A stretch of 64,000 nt of DNA, taken from contig JALVXB010000034.1 in assembly GCA_027023025.1 (NCBI GenBank), positions 29,256-93,255 on the forward strand. Direction: 5' to 3'. Shown in pieces: positions 43,931 through 53,409 of this stretch. The stretch comes from Caldisericaceae bacterium (GTDB lineage: Bacteria; Caldisericota; Caldisericia; Caldisericales; Caldisericaceae). Within the stretch, counting starts at the first letter, position 1; every line of letters begins with the position of its first letter. The position numbers were made by a program, and so were the translations under genes. The notes beneath the pieces were generated by a model that was not told the origin of the DNA, made no database searches, and saw only the letters and a list, made by a program, of their open reading frames with translations.

Positions 43931-45706
43931 ATGAAAGAAAACATTGGAAAAGTTGTTAAAGTGTCCGGTCCCTTGGTGGTTGCGGAAGACATACCCAATG
44001 CGAAGATGTACGAAATGGTATATGTAAGTGACAGAAAGCTGTTCGGTGAAATTATCGAAATAAAAGGTAATAATGCATCCATTCAGGTTTACGAAGATAC
44101 GAGCGGTGTAGGTCCCGGGGACCCGGTTTATTCTACTGGAATGCCGCTAAGCGTGGAGCTTGGCCCGGGGCTTATAGGTTCTATTTACGATGGCGTGCAG
44201 AGGCCTTTAGATGTTTTAAAAGAGAAGTACGGAGATTTTATCGTGAGAGGTTCATACGAGCCTGCATTAAACAGAAAAAAGAAGTGGCATTTCGTACCTC
44301 TTGTGAGAGAAGGCAGTGATGTTGTGAGCGGCGATCCAGTTGGGTATGTTCAAGAAACTATTGCAATAAAGCATTACATTCTAATTCCTATTGGATTGGA
44401 AGGGAAAATAGACTTTATTGCTGACGAGGGAGACTACACAGTTGAAGATGTTATTGCTAAGGTAAAGACGGGCGAGGGCGAAAAAGAAGTTAAAATGTAC
44501 CAGAAGTGGCCTGTACGTATTGGGCGTCCTTATGCTAAGAGGCTACCTCCTAACGAGCCACTTATTACAGGCCAAAGGGTTATTGACGCTTTCTTTCCTA
44601 TTGCAAAAGGAGGGACTGCATGTGTTCCAGGGCCGTTTGGTAGCGGTAAAACGGTGATTCAGCATCAGTTATCCAAGTGGTCCGATGCAGACATTATTAT
44701 ATTTATCGGATGTGGAGAACGAGGAAACGAAATGACGGATGTCTTAATGGAATTTCCTGAACTTACCGACCCAAGAACTGACAGACCTTTGATGGAAAGG
44801 ACGATCCTTATAGCAAACACTTCAAATATGCCTGTTGCTGCGCGTGAAGCATCCGTATTTACCGGGATAACTATGGGCGAATATTTTAGAGATATGGGAT
44901 ATACAGTTGCATTAATGGCAGATTCTACATCGCGTTGGGCTGAAGCGATGAGAGAAATGTCAGGGAGACTTGAGGAAATGCCAGGCGAGGAAGGTTATCC
45001 TGCCTATCTTGCGTCAAGGATTTCGTCTTTTTATGAAAGGGCTGGAAGAGTAATTGTTTTAGGGAATGAAAAAAAAGAATCTGCACTGAGCGTTATTGGA
45101 GCAGTATCTCCTCCAGGTGGCGACCTGTCAGATCCCGTCGTCCAGGCTACACTTAGAACGGTGCGTGTATTCTGGTCTCTTGATGCCCAGCTTGCTTATG
45201 CAAGACACTTTCCTTCAATTCACTGGCTGAGGAGTTATTCGTTATATGCGGACTCGCTGAAGGATTTCTACACAAGTAGACTCGGAAAAGAATGGGCTGA
45301 GATGAGAAAAGAATTTATGAAAATTCTTAGAAGGGAAGCAGAGCTCCAGGAAATGGTAAGGCTCGTCGGTATAGATGCACTTTCTCCTTCGGATAGGCTG
45401 ATAATGGAAGTTGCACGGTCCATTCGTGAAGATTTCCTTCAGCAGAACGCCTTTATGGAGGAAGATACATACACTTCTCTTGAGAAGCAAAAAAGGATGA
45501 TGCGCTTAATACACTTATTCTATGTTTATGCACAGGATGCTTTAAAGAAAGGTGTTAACCTGGATAAGATAGTTGATTTACCAGTAAGAGTCGATATCTC
45601 CCGATCCAAACTTATTCCTGAAGATAATCTTGAAAAGTTTGACGAAATCGAAAAGAAATTAAAGGAAAGCTTTGAAGCGTTGATAAGTGAGGTGCAAAAT
45701 GGCTAA
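43931..45706 (+). CDS. ntpA: V-type ATPase catalytic subunit A
   Basis: This nucleotide-hydrolysing subunit has 591 residues. The P-loop is [16 protein letters not shown] (about 230-245), preceded by the V/A-type insertion domain ([20 protein letters not shown]). [13 protein letters not shown] and [20 protein letters not shown] are further family signatures. The GSGKT P-loop with the non-homologous region marks it as A and not B. It overlaps subunit B by 8 bases. Confidence 0.97.
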   Translation: MKENIGKVVKVSGPLVVAEDIPNAKMYEMVYVSDRKLFGEIIEIKGNNASIQVYEDTSGVGPGDPVYSTGMPLSVELGPGLIGSIYDGVQRPLDVLKEKYGDFIVRGSYEPALNRKKKWHFVPLVREGSDVVSGDPVGYVQETIAIKHYILIPIGLEGKIDFIADEGDYTVEDVIAKVKTGEGEKEVKMYQKWPVRIGRPYAKRLPPNEPLITGQRVIDAFFPIAKGGTACVPGPFGSGKTVIQHQLSKWSDADIIIFIGCGERGNEMTDVLMEFPELTDPRTDRPLMERTILIANTSNMPVAAREASVFTGITMGEYFRDMGYTVALMADSTSRWAEAMREMSGRLEEMPGEEGYPAYLASRISSFYERAGRVIVLGNEKKESALSVIGAVSPPGGDLSDPVVQATLRTVRVFWSLDAQLAYARHFPSIHWLRSYSLYADSLKDFYTSRLGKEWAEMRKEFMKILRREAELQEMVRLVGIDALSPSDRLIMEVARSIREDFLQQNAFMEEDTYTSLEKQKRMMRLIHLFYVYAQDALKKGVNLDKIVDLPVRVDISRSKLIPEDNLEKFDEIEKKLKESFEALISEVQNG

Positions 45707-47105
45707 AGAATACATTACTACGAGAAATATTGCAGGGCCTCTTATAATTGTTGACAGCGTAGAAAAGGCAACTTATGGAGAAATAGTTGAGATAAAAGCT
45801 GCTGACGGTTCTATAAAACGCGGACAGGTACTTGAAATTGACAGAGACAGAGCGCTTATTCAGGTGTTTGAAGGGACATCGGGGCTTAATTTGGGAGAAA
45901 CAAAGGTTAAGTTTTTAGGTAGAGGCGTTCAGGTAGGTCTTGCACCGTCTATATTGGGGCGAATTTTTGATGGGTCTGGCTCTCCTATAGATGATGGGCC
46001 TGCAATTATTCCTGAGAAGATGGCCGACATTAACGGAGTGCCGATGAACCCGTATGCAAGGAATTATCCATCCGAATTTATTCAAACGGGTGTGTCGGCA
46101 ATTGACGGTTTAAACACGCTCGTAAGAGGACAGAAGCTTCCCATATTTTCAGGTTCTGGTCTTCCGCATGCAAAACTTGCAGCGCAAATTGCAAGACAGG
46201 CAAAGGTAAAAGGTGAAGGAGAAAAGTTTGCCGTAGTATTCGTTGCAATGGGTATTACATTTGAGGAGGCAAATTATTTCATCAACGACTTTAAAGAAAC
46301 AGGTGCACTTGAAAGATCTGTTATGTTTATTAACCTTGGGGACGATCCTGTCATAGAAAGAATTGCAACTCCAAGATTTGGACTTACTGTTGCAGAGTAT
46401 CTTGCCTTTGACCTGGGGATGCATGTGCTCGTTATTATGACTGATATGACAAACTATTGTGAGGCTTTGCGTGAAATATCTGCTGCAAGGAAAGAAGTCC
46501 CAGGAAGAAGAGGTTATCCAGGTTATATGTATACTGACCTTGCTTCAATGTATGAGCGTGCTGGCCGAATTAAAGGAAAGGAGGGTTCGATAACACAGAT
46601 ACCTATACTTACAATGCCTGAAGACGATAAAACGCACCCTATACCAGATTTAACAGGATACATCACTGAAGGGCAGATTTTCCTTTCAAGAACTCTCCAC
46701 CAGCAGGCGATATACCCACCGATAGATGTGCTACCTTCCCTTTCAAGGCTAAAGGATAAAGGTATCGGCAAGGGAAAAACACGAGAAGACCATTCGGATG
46801 TTTTAAACCAATTGTTTGCTGCGTATGCAAGAGGAAGAGAATCAAGAGAACTTGCTACTGTGTTGGGTGAGAGTGCTTTAACAAAAACAGACTTAATTTT
46901 TGTAAAATTTGCCGATAGGTTCGAGCAAGAATTTGTAAAACAGGATGAATACGAAGACCGTTCAATTGAAGAAACACTAGATATAGGTTGGAAACTTTTG
47001 TCTATGATTCCCGTGGAGGAGCTGAAGAGGATTAGGCCTGCCTTTATTGAAAAGTATCTTAAGCGTTACTTAAAAGAGGAAGATAAGGATGCTGCTCAAC
47101 GTTAA
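45699..47105 (+). CDS. ntpB: V-type ATPase subunit B (regulatory)
   Basis: This non-catalytic nucleotide-binding subunit has 468 residues. It lacks a proper P-loop ([16 protein letters not shown] in its place), and has [19 protein letters not shown] and [20 protein letters not shown], typical for B. ATG 45699 with GAGGTG before it is chosen over the track's GTG 45687. It overlaps both ntpA and ntpD. Confidence 0.97.
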   Translation: MAKEYITTRNIAGPLIIVDSVEKATYGEIVEIKAADGSIKRGQVLEIDRDRALIQVFEGTSGLNLGETKVKFLGRGVQVGLAPSILGRIFDGSGSPIDDGPAIIPEKMADINGVPMNPYARNYPSEFIQTGVSAIDGLNTLVRGQKLPIFSGSGLPHAKLAAQIARQAKVKGEGEKFAVVFVAMGITFEEANYFINDFKETGALERSVMFINLGDDPVIERIATPRFGLTVAEYLAFDLGMHVLVIMTDMTNYCEALREISAARKEVPGRRGYPGYMYTDLASMYERAGRIKGKEGSITQIPILTMPEDDKTHPIPDLTGYITEGQIFLSRTLHQQAIYPPIDVLPSLSRLKDKGIGKGKTREDHSDVLNQLFAAYARGRESRELATVLGESALTKTDLIFVKFADRFEQEFVKQDEYEDRSIEETLDIGWKLLSMIPVEELKRIRPAFIEKYLKRYLKEEDKDAAQR

Positions 47106-47709
47106 CCCTACCCGTATGGAGCTCCTTAAGTTAAGGGAGCGTTATGTAATTGCTAAGAAAGGACATAAACTTCTAAAAGATAAATTAGAAGGCTTGATGA
47201 GAAACTTTCTGGATGTCGCACACACTTATATGGAAAAGCGGCGCACGCTAAATGAGAAATTTATCGCATTGCAAAGGGACTACTCAATGGCTGTTGCTGA
47301 GAATTCTTCCGAGGAAGTAAATGCTTTACTTATGGGTAGTAATTACAAACTTACGATTAACACTGAAGAAAAATCTCTTATGAATGTGCGTTATCCGGTG
47401 TTCTCCGTAGAGGGTAAAGGTATTCCATTTGCTTATCCATTTACACTAACTAATGCCTTACTGGATAAAAGTTTTATAGAACTTAGAGATATTATTACAG
47501 AGATTATTGAACTTGCCTATATTGAGCAGGAGCTTTATCTAGTAGCAAACGAGATATCCAGAACGAGAAGAAGGGTGAATGCATTGGAGTACATAATGAT
47601 TCCTGATCTGGAAGATACGATAAAGTACATTACAAACAAATTAGAAGAAATGGACAGAGAAAATATAGCGAGACTGCTAAAGATGAAGGATATAATTAGG
47701 GGGCATTAA
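47089..47709 (+). CDS. ntpD: V-type ATPase subunit D (central shaft)
   Basis: The 206-residue shaft starts [20 protein letters not shown] and [14 protein letters not shown], the subunit D signature, and ends with the second long helix ([37 protein letters not shown]). Its start lies 17 bases inside ntpB, and it overlaps the Nudix gene by one base. It is the last ATPase gene. Confidence 0.95.
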   Translation: MLLNVNPTRMELLKLRERYVIAKKGHKLLKDKLEGLMRNFLDVAHTYMEKRRTLNEKFIALQRDYSMAVAENSSEEVNALLMGSNYKLTINTEEKSLMNVRYPVFSVEGKGIPFAYPFTLTNALLDKSFIELRDIITEIIELAYIEQELYLVANEISRTRRRVNALEYIMIPDLEDTIKYITNKLEEMDRENIARLLKMKDIIRGH

Positions 47710-48233
47710 TGGAAATTCTTAAAAAAGAAAAAATCTTTAAGGGAAAATTGATCAGCATATACAAGCGTCTCGTTAAGCATGACGACGGTTCTGTTTGGGA
47801 GAGAGAAACTGCAAGTTACGATGGAAGTGCTTCTGCGATAGTTGCAATTGACGGAGGACAAGTTATTTTGATTAGGCAGTTCAGGCCTTCTGTTGAGGAA
47901 ACTTTGCTTGAAATTCCTGCAGGGAGGATTGACCTAGGAGAAACTCCAGAGCAGGCAGCAAAAAGAGAATTAGAGGAAGAGACAGGTTTAATTCCATCAA
48001 ACTTAAAAAAGCTCGTGGAATTTTACCCTACTCCTGGTTTTGTAGATGAAAAAATTTATATCTTTTATGCTGATAAGTTCGAAAAAGGTGAAGTACATCT
48101 TGACAAAGGTGAAGTTTTGGATATAGTGCGAATATCAACTTTTGAGGTGGGGGAGTATATATTAAATAACAAGATTAAAGATGCCAAAACTTTAATTGGA
48201 TTATTATTATGGAAGGATGTGGTGCAAAAATGA
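47709..48233 (+). CDS. Nudix hydrolase, ADP-ribose pyrophosphatase type
   Basis: The 174-residue protein has the Nudix box GRIDLGETPEQAAKRELEEE followed by TGL, and IPA before it (LLEIPAGRID), typical of ADP-sugar pyrophosphatases. FYPTPGFVDEKIYIFYADKF also matches this branch. It would cut ADP-ribose to AMP and ribose 5-phosphate. Its start overlaps ntpD, its stop the Xer-like gene by 4 bases. Confidence 0.9.
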   Translation: MEILKKEKIFKGKLISIYKRLVKHDDGSVWERETASYDGSASAIVAIDGGQVILIRQFRPSVEETLLEIPAGRIDLGETPEQAAKRELEEETGLIPSNLKKLVEFYPTPGFVDEKIYIFYADKFEKGEVHLDKGEVLDIVRISTFEVGEYILNNKIKDAKTLIGLLLWKDVVQK

Positions 48234-49144
48234 GTAAAGACCTATTTGAGGAACAAATAGAGAAATTTTTAAACTATGTTAGGAGGACGAAGAGATTTTC
48301 TAAAAACACTGCCGAAGCGTATAGAAATGACCTCGAGAAATTTGTTAATTTTTTAAAGAAAAAAAGAATCAACAGTTTCTCAAAAGTTGATAAAAAACTT
48401 GCTCTAGAATATGTGGAGTTCCTGAAAAGCAATTTGAAAGAGAGAAGTGTATTTAGGAATGTTTCTTCTCTTCGAGGGTTTTTTAATTATTTGAGAAAGA
48501 AGAAAGTGTATAAGAACGAAAATCCTTTCTCTCCAATAAAGCTTAAAAAAACCGAGGATCAAAAACCTGTCGTCCTTACTGTAAAAGAATTAAAAAAATT
48601 AGTTAAAGTACTAAACGAAGACGGGTTTATCAATTTGCGTAACAAAGTTATTGTATTATTTACTTATAGCACTGGGTTAAGGGCAACTGAGATAATAAAT
48701 GCAAAAGTAAGCAATCTTAATTTGCGCAGAGCAGTCTATAAGTGTGAGATGAATCGTAAAAGGGTTATTCCTTTTAGCAAAGAATTAGTACCTCTATTAA
48801 GAAAGTATTTAAAGGAGAGGAAAAAGTTTATCGCTTCCTCTAAAAGTAAAGTTAAAGATGCTGGGTATCTTTTTGTAAATAAGCGCGGTCGTAAGTTGAC
48901 GAGACAAACTATTTATATAATTATCCAAACAGCGGCTGAAGATGCTGGGCTGAAAGTAAAGGTGACGCCAAGCGTCTTAAGGAACTCTCTTTCGTGGCAC
49001 TTACTTTCAAGTGGTACTAATTTAGAAACCTTAAAAAATATATTTGGTTATAAAACGATCATACCAAATTTTGGGAAGAAAGCCAATATAAAGAGAGTGA
49101 GATTCGACCTACTTACTAAACATCCTGCATTTAGAAAAAAATAA
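48230..49144 (+). CDS. degenerate tyrosine recombinase (XerC/D-like), active site lost
   Basis: This 304-residue protein has the Xer layout: an N-terminal SAM-like core-binding domain (FLNYVRRTKRFSKNTAEAYR) and a catalytic domain with FTYSTGLRATEIINAKVSNL, where arginine 151 is intact. Box II, normally HxLRH...LLxxG...LGH...Y, reads TPSVLRNSLSWHLLSSG and IFGYKTIIPNFGKK. The first histidine is Ser 248, the second is Asn 252, His/Trp is Tyr 274, and no tyrosine occupies the nucleophile position (about 284, Lys). The frame is intact. It cannot cleave DNA in the usual way; a structural or binding role is possible. ATG 48230 overlaps the Nudix stop (ATGA). Confidence 0.85.
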   Translation: MSKDLFEEQIEKFLNYVRRTKRFSKNTAEAYRNDLEKFVNFLKKKRINSFSKVDKKLALEYVEFLKSNLKERSVFRNVSSLRGFFNYLRKKKVYKNENPFSPIKLKKTEDQKPVVLTVKELKKLVKVLNEDGFINLRNKVIVLFTYSTGLRATEIINAKVSNLNLRRAVYKCEMNRKRVIPFSKELVPLLRKYLKERKKFIASSKSKVKDAGYLFVNKRGRKLTRQTIYIIIQTAAEDAGLKVKVTPSVLRNSLSWHLLSSGTNLETLKNIFGYKTIIPNFGKKANIKRVRFDLLTKHPAFRKK

Positions 49145-49150
49145 TTCTGA

Positions 49151-50020
49151 ATGTTGTACTACTTATATAAGATAGGAATATTTATAGCGTTGCACTTCCC
49201 GCACTGGTTTTCGTACGGAATAGCGCGAATTATAGGTGCGGGAGTATTCATTTTTAATAAGAGAGGTAGAAGAGCCGTCTATAAAAATCTTTCTATTATC
49301 TTAAATACAAATGATAAAAGTATTTTAAGAAGAGCTACTTTTAGAACATTCATTAATGCTTCTATTCACATTGCCTCAGATATAATGCTATTTGGATGGA
49401 ATAAGAATAACTGGCTTGACTATGTAGACTTAAATGGTGTAGACGAAAAAATGCGTTATTATACATCGTTTGGAAAAGGTGTAGTGGTGCCTACGGCACA
49501 TCTGGGTGATTGGGAAGTAGCAGGATTTATCGTAGGATTTATGGGATACAAAGCGCACGGTATCGGTCTTCCGCAGCCTGATAAAAAAGTAGAGGATCTT
49601 TATAGAGAGGTAAGAGAAAAAGGTAATGTGTATGTTCATCCATTCCCTGTTGGTATTGCAGGTGTTTTTAGGGCTTTAAAGAACAATGAAATTGCAACTA
49701 TTGTGAGCGATAGGGATCTTATGAAAGACGGTGTAAAAGTACGGTTTTTTGACCGGTGTGTTACTTTTCCTAAAGGTGCTGCTGTACTTGCGTATAGAAG
49801 CGGCGCAAAGAGTGTTTTCGGCTGTGCAATACGCATGAAAAATGGTAAGTTCAAGGCATTCTTAGAGCCAGAAATAAAGGTTGATAGAAATAAGGGGGAA
49901 GAGGAATTCGTTAAGGAGTATGTACAAACATTTGCTTCTACTTTAGAATCTTTCGTCAGAAGGTACCCTGACCAGTGGTTTCATTTTTTTGATTACTTTG
50001 AGGAATTTAAATGCAAGTAG
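49151..50020 (+). CDS. lysophospholipid/lipid A-type acyltransferase (LpxL/PatA family)
   Basis: The 289-residue membrane-associated acyltransferase has the HX4D/E-type catalytic motif in VPTAHLGDWEVAGFIVGFMG, and a hydrophobic N-terminus (YYLYKIGIFIALHFPHWFSY). IVSDRDLMKDGVKVRFFDR and VTFPKGAAVLAYRSGAKSVF follow the LpxL/HtrB pattern, shared by lipid A acyltransferases and mycobacterial PatA. No lipid A pathway gene is seen; with a GT2 gene next door the acceptor may be a glycolipid. It overlaps the GT2 gene by 10 bases. Confidence 0.87.
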   Translation: MLYYLYKIGIFIALHFPHWFSYGIARIIGAGVFIFNKRGRRAVYKNLSIILNTNDKSILRRATFRTFINASIHIASDIMLFGWNKNNWLDYVDLNGVDEKMRYYTSFGKGVVVPTAHLGDWEVAGFIVGFMGYKAHGIGLPQPDKKVEDLYREVREKGNVYVHPFPVGIAGVFRALKNNEIATIVSDRDLMKDGVKVRFFDRCVTFPKGAAVLAYRSGAKSVFGCAIRMKNGKFKAFLEPEIKVDRNKGEEEFVKEYVQTFASTLESFVRRYPDQWFHFFDYFEEFKCK

Positions 50021-50685
50021 TTGCGCTTATACCTGCTTATAACGAAGAAAAAAATATTGCGAGTGTAGTAGCAAAAGCCAGGAAGTATGTTGATGTTGTA
50101 TTGGTTGTTGACGATGGTTCTCAGGATAAAACCAGGGAGACTGCTAAGAGTGCAGGTGCAGTTGTGATAAGCTATTCTCATAATAAGGGAAAAGCAGAGG
50201 CAATGAGGATCGGATTTAAGGAATGTATTAAAATGAAATCAGATATTATCGTTGTACTGGATGCAGATGGGCAACACGATCCTGATGAAATTCCGCAGTT
50301 TTTAGAAAAAGTAAACGAAGGATTTGACATTGTTGTGGGAGCAAGACAATTTGATAAGTCCGTAATGCCTAAGATCCGTATATTTGCTAACTCATTTTCT
50401 TCTTGGGTTACCTCTCTAATGTGTAGAACAAAGATTTTAGATAGCCAATCTGGATATCGGGCTATTAAGACTTTTGTAATTCGAAAAATACCTCTTACTT
50501 CACAAAGGTATCAAATAGAAACTGAAATGTTAATAAAAGCAGCGAAGTGTAACTTTAAAATAGCGTTTATTCCCATAAAAACGATTTATAGAAAAGAGGC
50601 AAAGAGTAAAGTAAATCAAATTATAGATCCGTTGAAATTCTTGCTTCTTGTTTTTAAACTTTCATTTTGGAAGTGTAAGGCGTGA
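50011..50685 (+). CDS. family 2 glycosyltransferase (polyprenyl-phosphate sugar transferase type)
   Basis: The 224-residue GT-A protein has VVALIPAYNEEKNIASVVAK, VVDDGSQDKTRETA, the metal motif VVLDADGQHDPDE, and DSQSGYRAIKTFVIRKIPL, which is typical of DPM1-like/polyprenol-phosphate transferases. There are no membrane helices after the catalytic domain. Together with the acyltransferase it could build an envelope glycolipid. The stop overlaps the EndoQ gene start (GTGA). Confidence 0.9.
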   Translation: MQVVALIPAYNEEKNIASVVAKARKYVDVVLVVDDGSQDKTRETAKSAGAVVISYSHNKGKAEAMRIGFKECIKMKSDIIVVLDADGQHDPDEIPQFLEKVNEGFDIVVGARQFDKSVMPKIRIFANSFSSWVTSLMCRTKILDSQSGYRAIKTFVIRKIPLTSQRYQIETEMLIKAAKCNFKIAFIPIKTIYRKEAKSKVNQIIDPLKFLLLVFKLSFWKCKA

Positions 50686-51896
50686 TAGAAGTAGTCGACC
50701 TTCACATACATTCGCATTACAGTATGGCAACGAGTAAGGAGATGGACCTTACTCATATTGCGTATTGGGCGAAAAGAAAAGGTATTACGATGCTTGCAAC
50801 AGGAGACATCACTCACCCTTTGTGGGTTAGCGAATTGAAAAGAAATTTTAATAATGAAGAAAACGGATTTTATACATTCGACGGTATTCGGTTTTTGCTT
50901 GCGGGTGAGGTAAATTTACAGTTTAAGTACAAAGGAAAAGTAAAAAAAGTTCACATAGTAATAGCAGTTCCTTCTTTTGATGTGTTATCTGAAGTGGATA
51001 AGTTTTTGTCGAAATATGGAAATCTTTCTGTAGACGGTAGGCCCACCATTTTCATAAATGGTAGAGACTTTGTTAAGGGCTTAAAAGACATATCGCCCGA
51101 GATTCAAATTATACCTGCTCACATATGGACTCCGTGGTTTGGATTGTTTGGTTCTAAATCGGGTTTTGAAAGCATAGAAGAATGTTTTGATGAGGAATCT
51201 TATAATGTTACTGCTCTTGAAACAGGTTTAAGTTCTGATCCTCATATGAATTATATCGTAAGAGACATTGACAACTTTACCCTTGTTTCAAATTCAGATG
51301 CTCATTCTCCGGAAAACCTTGGGCGCGAAGCAAATGTGATGAAAGACATAAGTTCTTATAAAGAACTATTTGAAGTAATTAGAAATGCCGATAAGGATAA
51401 ATTCCTTTTTACTATAGAATTCTATCCAGAAGAAGGCAAGTATTTTGGTGACGGACACAGAAAGTGTAATGTGAAACTTATTCCAAAAAGTAGCGAAAGA
51501 AAAATTTGTCCTGTTTGCCATAGACCACTTACTTATGGAGTTTTTCATCGAGTAATGGAAAGTGCTCATTGGAAAGAAACAGAAAGAAAGAATAAAAAAA
51601 TTCCTTGCAAATACATCGTTCCCTTAAGGCAAATTCTCTCTCAAGTATTAATGAAGGGTGTAAAAACGAAGACTGTAAGCAACTTTTATGATAAACTAGT
51701 TGAACAATTTGGAAGTGAGTTTAACCTACTAATTTTTGAACCTGAGAGTGAGTTGAAACAAAGGCTCTCAGAAAGCCTTTTTAATGCGATTTTTAATATG
51801 AGACATGGGCTCGTTCAGAAAGTAATAGGTTATGATGGCGTTTATGGAAAAATATTATTGACGGACAAGAAAGATGTCGGATTATTTGATAGATAA
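50682..51896 (+). CDS. endonuclease Q (PHP-domain deaminated-base endonuclease)
   Basis: The 404-residue protein matches EndoQ, which nicks DNA 5' to uracil, hypoxanthine and similar lesions. The PHP domain shows VDLHIHSHYSMATSKEM, KVKKVHIVIAVPSFDVL, IIPAHIWTPWFGLFGSKSGF and SNSDAHSPENLGREANVM; a zinc site of four cysteines lies in KCNVKLIP, ICPVCHRPLTYGVFHRV and PCKYIVPL. EndoQ is known from Thermococcales, some methanogens and a few bacteria. Start is GTG 50682, overlapping the GT2 stop. The other PHP protein here, DnaE, is unrelated in function. Confidence 0.9.
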   Translation: MIEVVDLHIHSHYSMATSKEMDLTHIAYWAKRKGITMLATGDITHPLWVSELKRNFNNEENGFYTFDGIRFLLAGEVNLQFKYKGKVKKVHIVIAVPSFDVLSEVDKFLSKYGNLSVDGRPTIFINGRDFVKGLKDISPEIQIIPAHIWTPWFGLFGSKSGFESIEECFDEESYNVTALETGLSSDPHMNYIVRDIDNFTLVSNSDAHSPENLGREANVMKDISSYKELFEVIRNADKDKFLFTIEFYPEEGKYFGDGHRKCNVKLIPKSSERKICPVCHRPLTYGVFHRVMESAHWKETERKNKKIPCKYIVPLRQILSQVLMKGVKTKTVSNFYDKLVEQFGSEFNLLIFEPESELKQRLSESLFNAIFNMRHGLVQKVIGYDGVYGKILLTDKKDVGLFDR

Positions 51897-52848
51897 TTTT
51901 GGACGCAAGATTACATACATCCGTTTTTCAGTTACACCTCGTTGCAATTTTAATTGTGTATATTGCAATTCCCATACGGGTGAAGCAGATAGAGAGGAAG
52001 AATTTTCTACTGAGGATGTAGAATTTTTGTTTAGCGTTATGCCAGAACTGGGCATTAAAAAAGTTAGGCTTACTGGTGGAGAACCACTACTTAGGCCTGA
52101 CATTTTGGATATAGTAAAAGTATTAAAAAAGGATAAAATTCAGGAGATAGTCCTGACTACAAATGGTTTTTATCTTAATTCCGTTGCAAAGGCATTGCGT
52201 GAAGCTGGGTTAACAAGAGTAAATGTAAGCCTTGATACACTTAATAGAAATACATTTGTGCGCATTACAGGAGTAGATGCTCTTGATATGGTAAACTCTG
52301 GCATAAGGGAAGCGATTAAGTATGGACTAACTCCAGTTAAAATCAATACAGTCTTAATGAGTGGTATTAATGAAAAAGACATACTTCCTATTGCAGAACT
52401 TACGCTAAATAGTGATATAACTGTGCGTTTTATTGAATTAATGCCCGTAAAGGATAATAACTTTTGGAAAATGCATTATATGAATTTTAGAACTGCATTA
52501 GGTCTCGTTAAGAAAAAGTACGAATTGATTGAAGCTACAGGTAGTAGCGGGGAGGTGGCTTCTTATTATAGAATTAAGGGTGCGCCTGGTAAGATAGGCT
52601 TTATTACTCCAATAAGCCAACACTTTTGCAGGTATTGCAATAGAATAAGGATTACGGCAAAGGGTGAGATCTATCCCTGCCTTTTCTCTAAAGAATACAT
52701 ATCTATACGAGACGCTGTTAAGAATAGAAATAAAGATTTACTCGTTTCTCTTATTAGAAAGTCAGTCAACATCAAACCTAAAGAACACGGTGTGATAAAT
52801 TTAAGCAGCCAGGACTTTATTAATAATATGAGAGAGTTAGGGGGGTAG
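51874..52848 (+). CDS. moaA: GTP 3',8-cyclase MoaA
   Basis: This is the first enzyme of molybdenum cofactor synthesis, converting GTP to the cyclised intermediate used by MoaC. The radical SAM motif TPRCNFNCVYC has cysteines 24, 28 and 31. LTGGEPLLRPDI, LTTNGFYLN, and the C-terminal cluster site HFCRYCNRIRITAKGEIYPC are present, and the C-terminus ends in GG, as MoaA requires. It overlaps the EndoQ gene by 23 bases. The 324 residues are standard. Confidence 0.97.
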   Translation: MSDYLIDNFGRKITYIRFSVTPRCNFNCVYCNSHTGEADREEEFSTEDVEFLFSVMPELGIKKVRLTGGEPLLRPDILDIVKVLKKDKIQEIVLTTNGFYLNSVAKALREAGLTRVNVSLDTLNRNTFVRITGVDALDMVNSGIREAIKYGLTPVKINTVLMSGINEKDILPIAELTLNSDITVRFIELMPVKDNNFWKMHYMNFRTALGLVKKKYELIEATGSSGEVASYYRIKGAPGKIGFITPISQHFCRYCNRIRITAKGEIYPCLFSKEYISIRDAVKNRNKDLLVSLIRKSVNIKPKEHGVINLSSQDFINNMRELGG

Positions 52849-52851
52849 TCT

Positions 52852-53334
52852 ATGGGACAAATTGATAAAAATGGAAACATTAAGATGGTTAATGTGACGG
52901 AAAAAAGCGAGACGCACAGAACGGCAAGAGGACATGCACGCATATGGATGAGCCCGGAAGCATTCCGTGTGATTTTACAAAATAAGGTAAAAAAAGGTGA
53001 TGTACTGACGAGTGCTAAAATAGCAGGAATAATGGCGGCAAAAAAGACAGGTGAACTTATTCCTTTGTGTCACCCACTGAATCTTACTTTTGTAGACATC
53101 TTGTTTAGAATGAGAGAGTCTGATAATAGTATAGAAATTGAGTCGTTTGCTGAGTTAACTGGTAAAACCGGAGTGGAAATGGAAGCACTTATTGCTGCCT
53201 CTACTGCTGCACTTACAATTTACGATATGGTAAAATCGATTGATAAAACAATACAAATTGGTGAAATTTACCTTCTGGAGAAAACAGGAGGGAAAAGTGG
53301 ACATTATATAAGAAAAAATTTAAACTCAATTTAG
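52852..53334 (+). CDS. moaC: cyclic pyranopterin monophosphate synthase MoaC
   Basis: The 160-residue MoaC has the diagnostic GELIPLCHPLNLTFVDILF and GKTGVEMEALIAASTAALT followed by YDMVKSID. It begins with the usual MVNVTEKSETHRTA segment. It starts 3 bases after moaA and ends 12 bases before the rpoB -35 box. No other Moco gene, apart from the doubtful MobB-like one, is in the window. Confidence 0.97.
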   Translation: MGQIDKNGNIKMVNVTEKSETHRTARGHARIWMSPEAFRVILQNKVKKGDVLTSAKIAGIMAAKKTGELIPLCHPLNLTFVDILFRMRESDNSIEIESFAELTGKTGVEMEALIAASTAALTIYDMVKSIDKTIQIGEIYLLEKTGGKSGHYIRKNLNSI

Positions 53335-53346
53335 TTTGACTTTTTA

Positions 53347-53374
53347 TTGACAAAAACTTAAACCTGTATATACT
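53347..53374 (+). promoter_or_regulatory. rpoB promoter
   Basis: A consensus TTGACA, 16-base spacer and TATACT, with the start of rpoB about 36 bases downstream of the -10 box and GAAGGAGG just before the ATG. Confidence 0.85.
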
Positions 53375-53409
53375 TTTTATTTGCTATGTTTTTCTGAGAA
53401 GGAGGCCTA

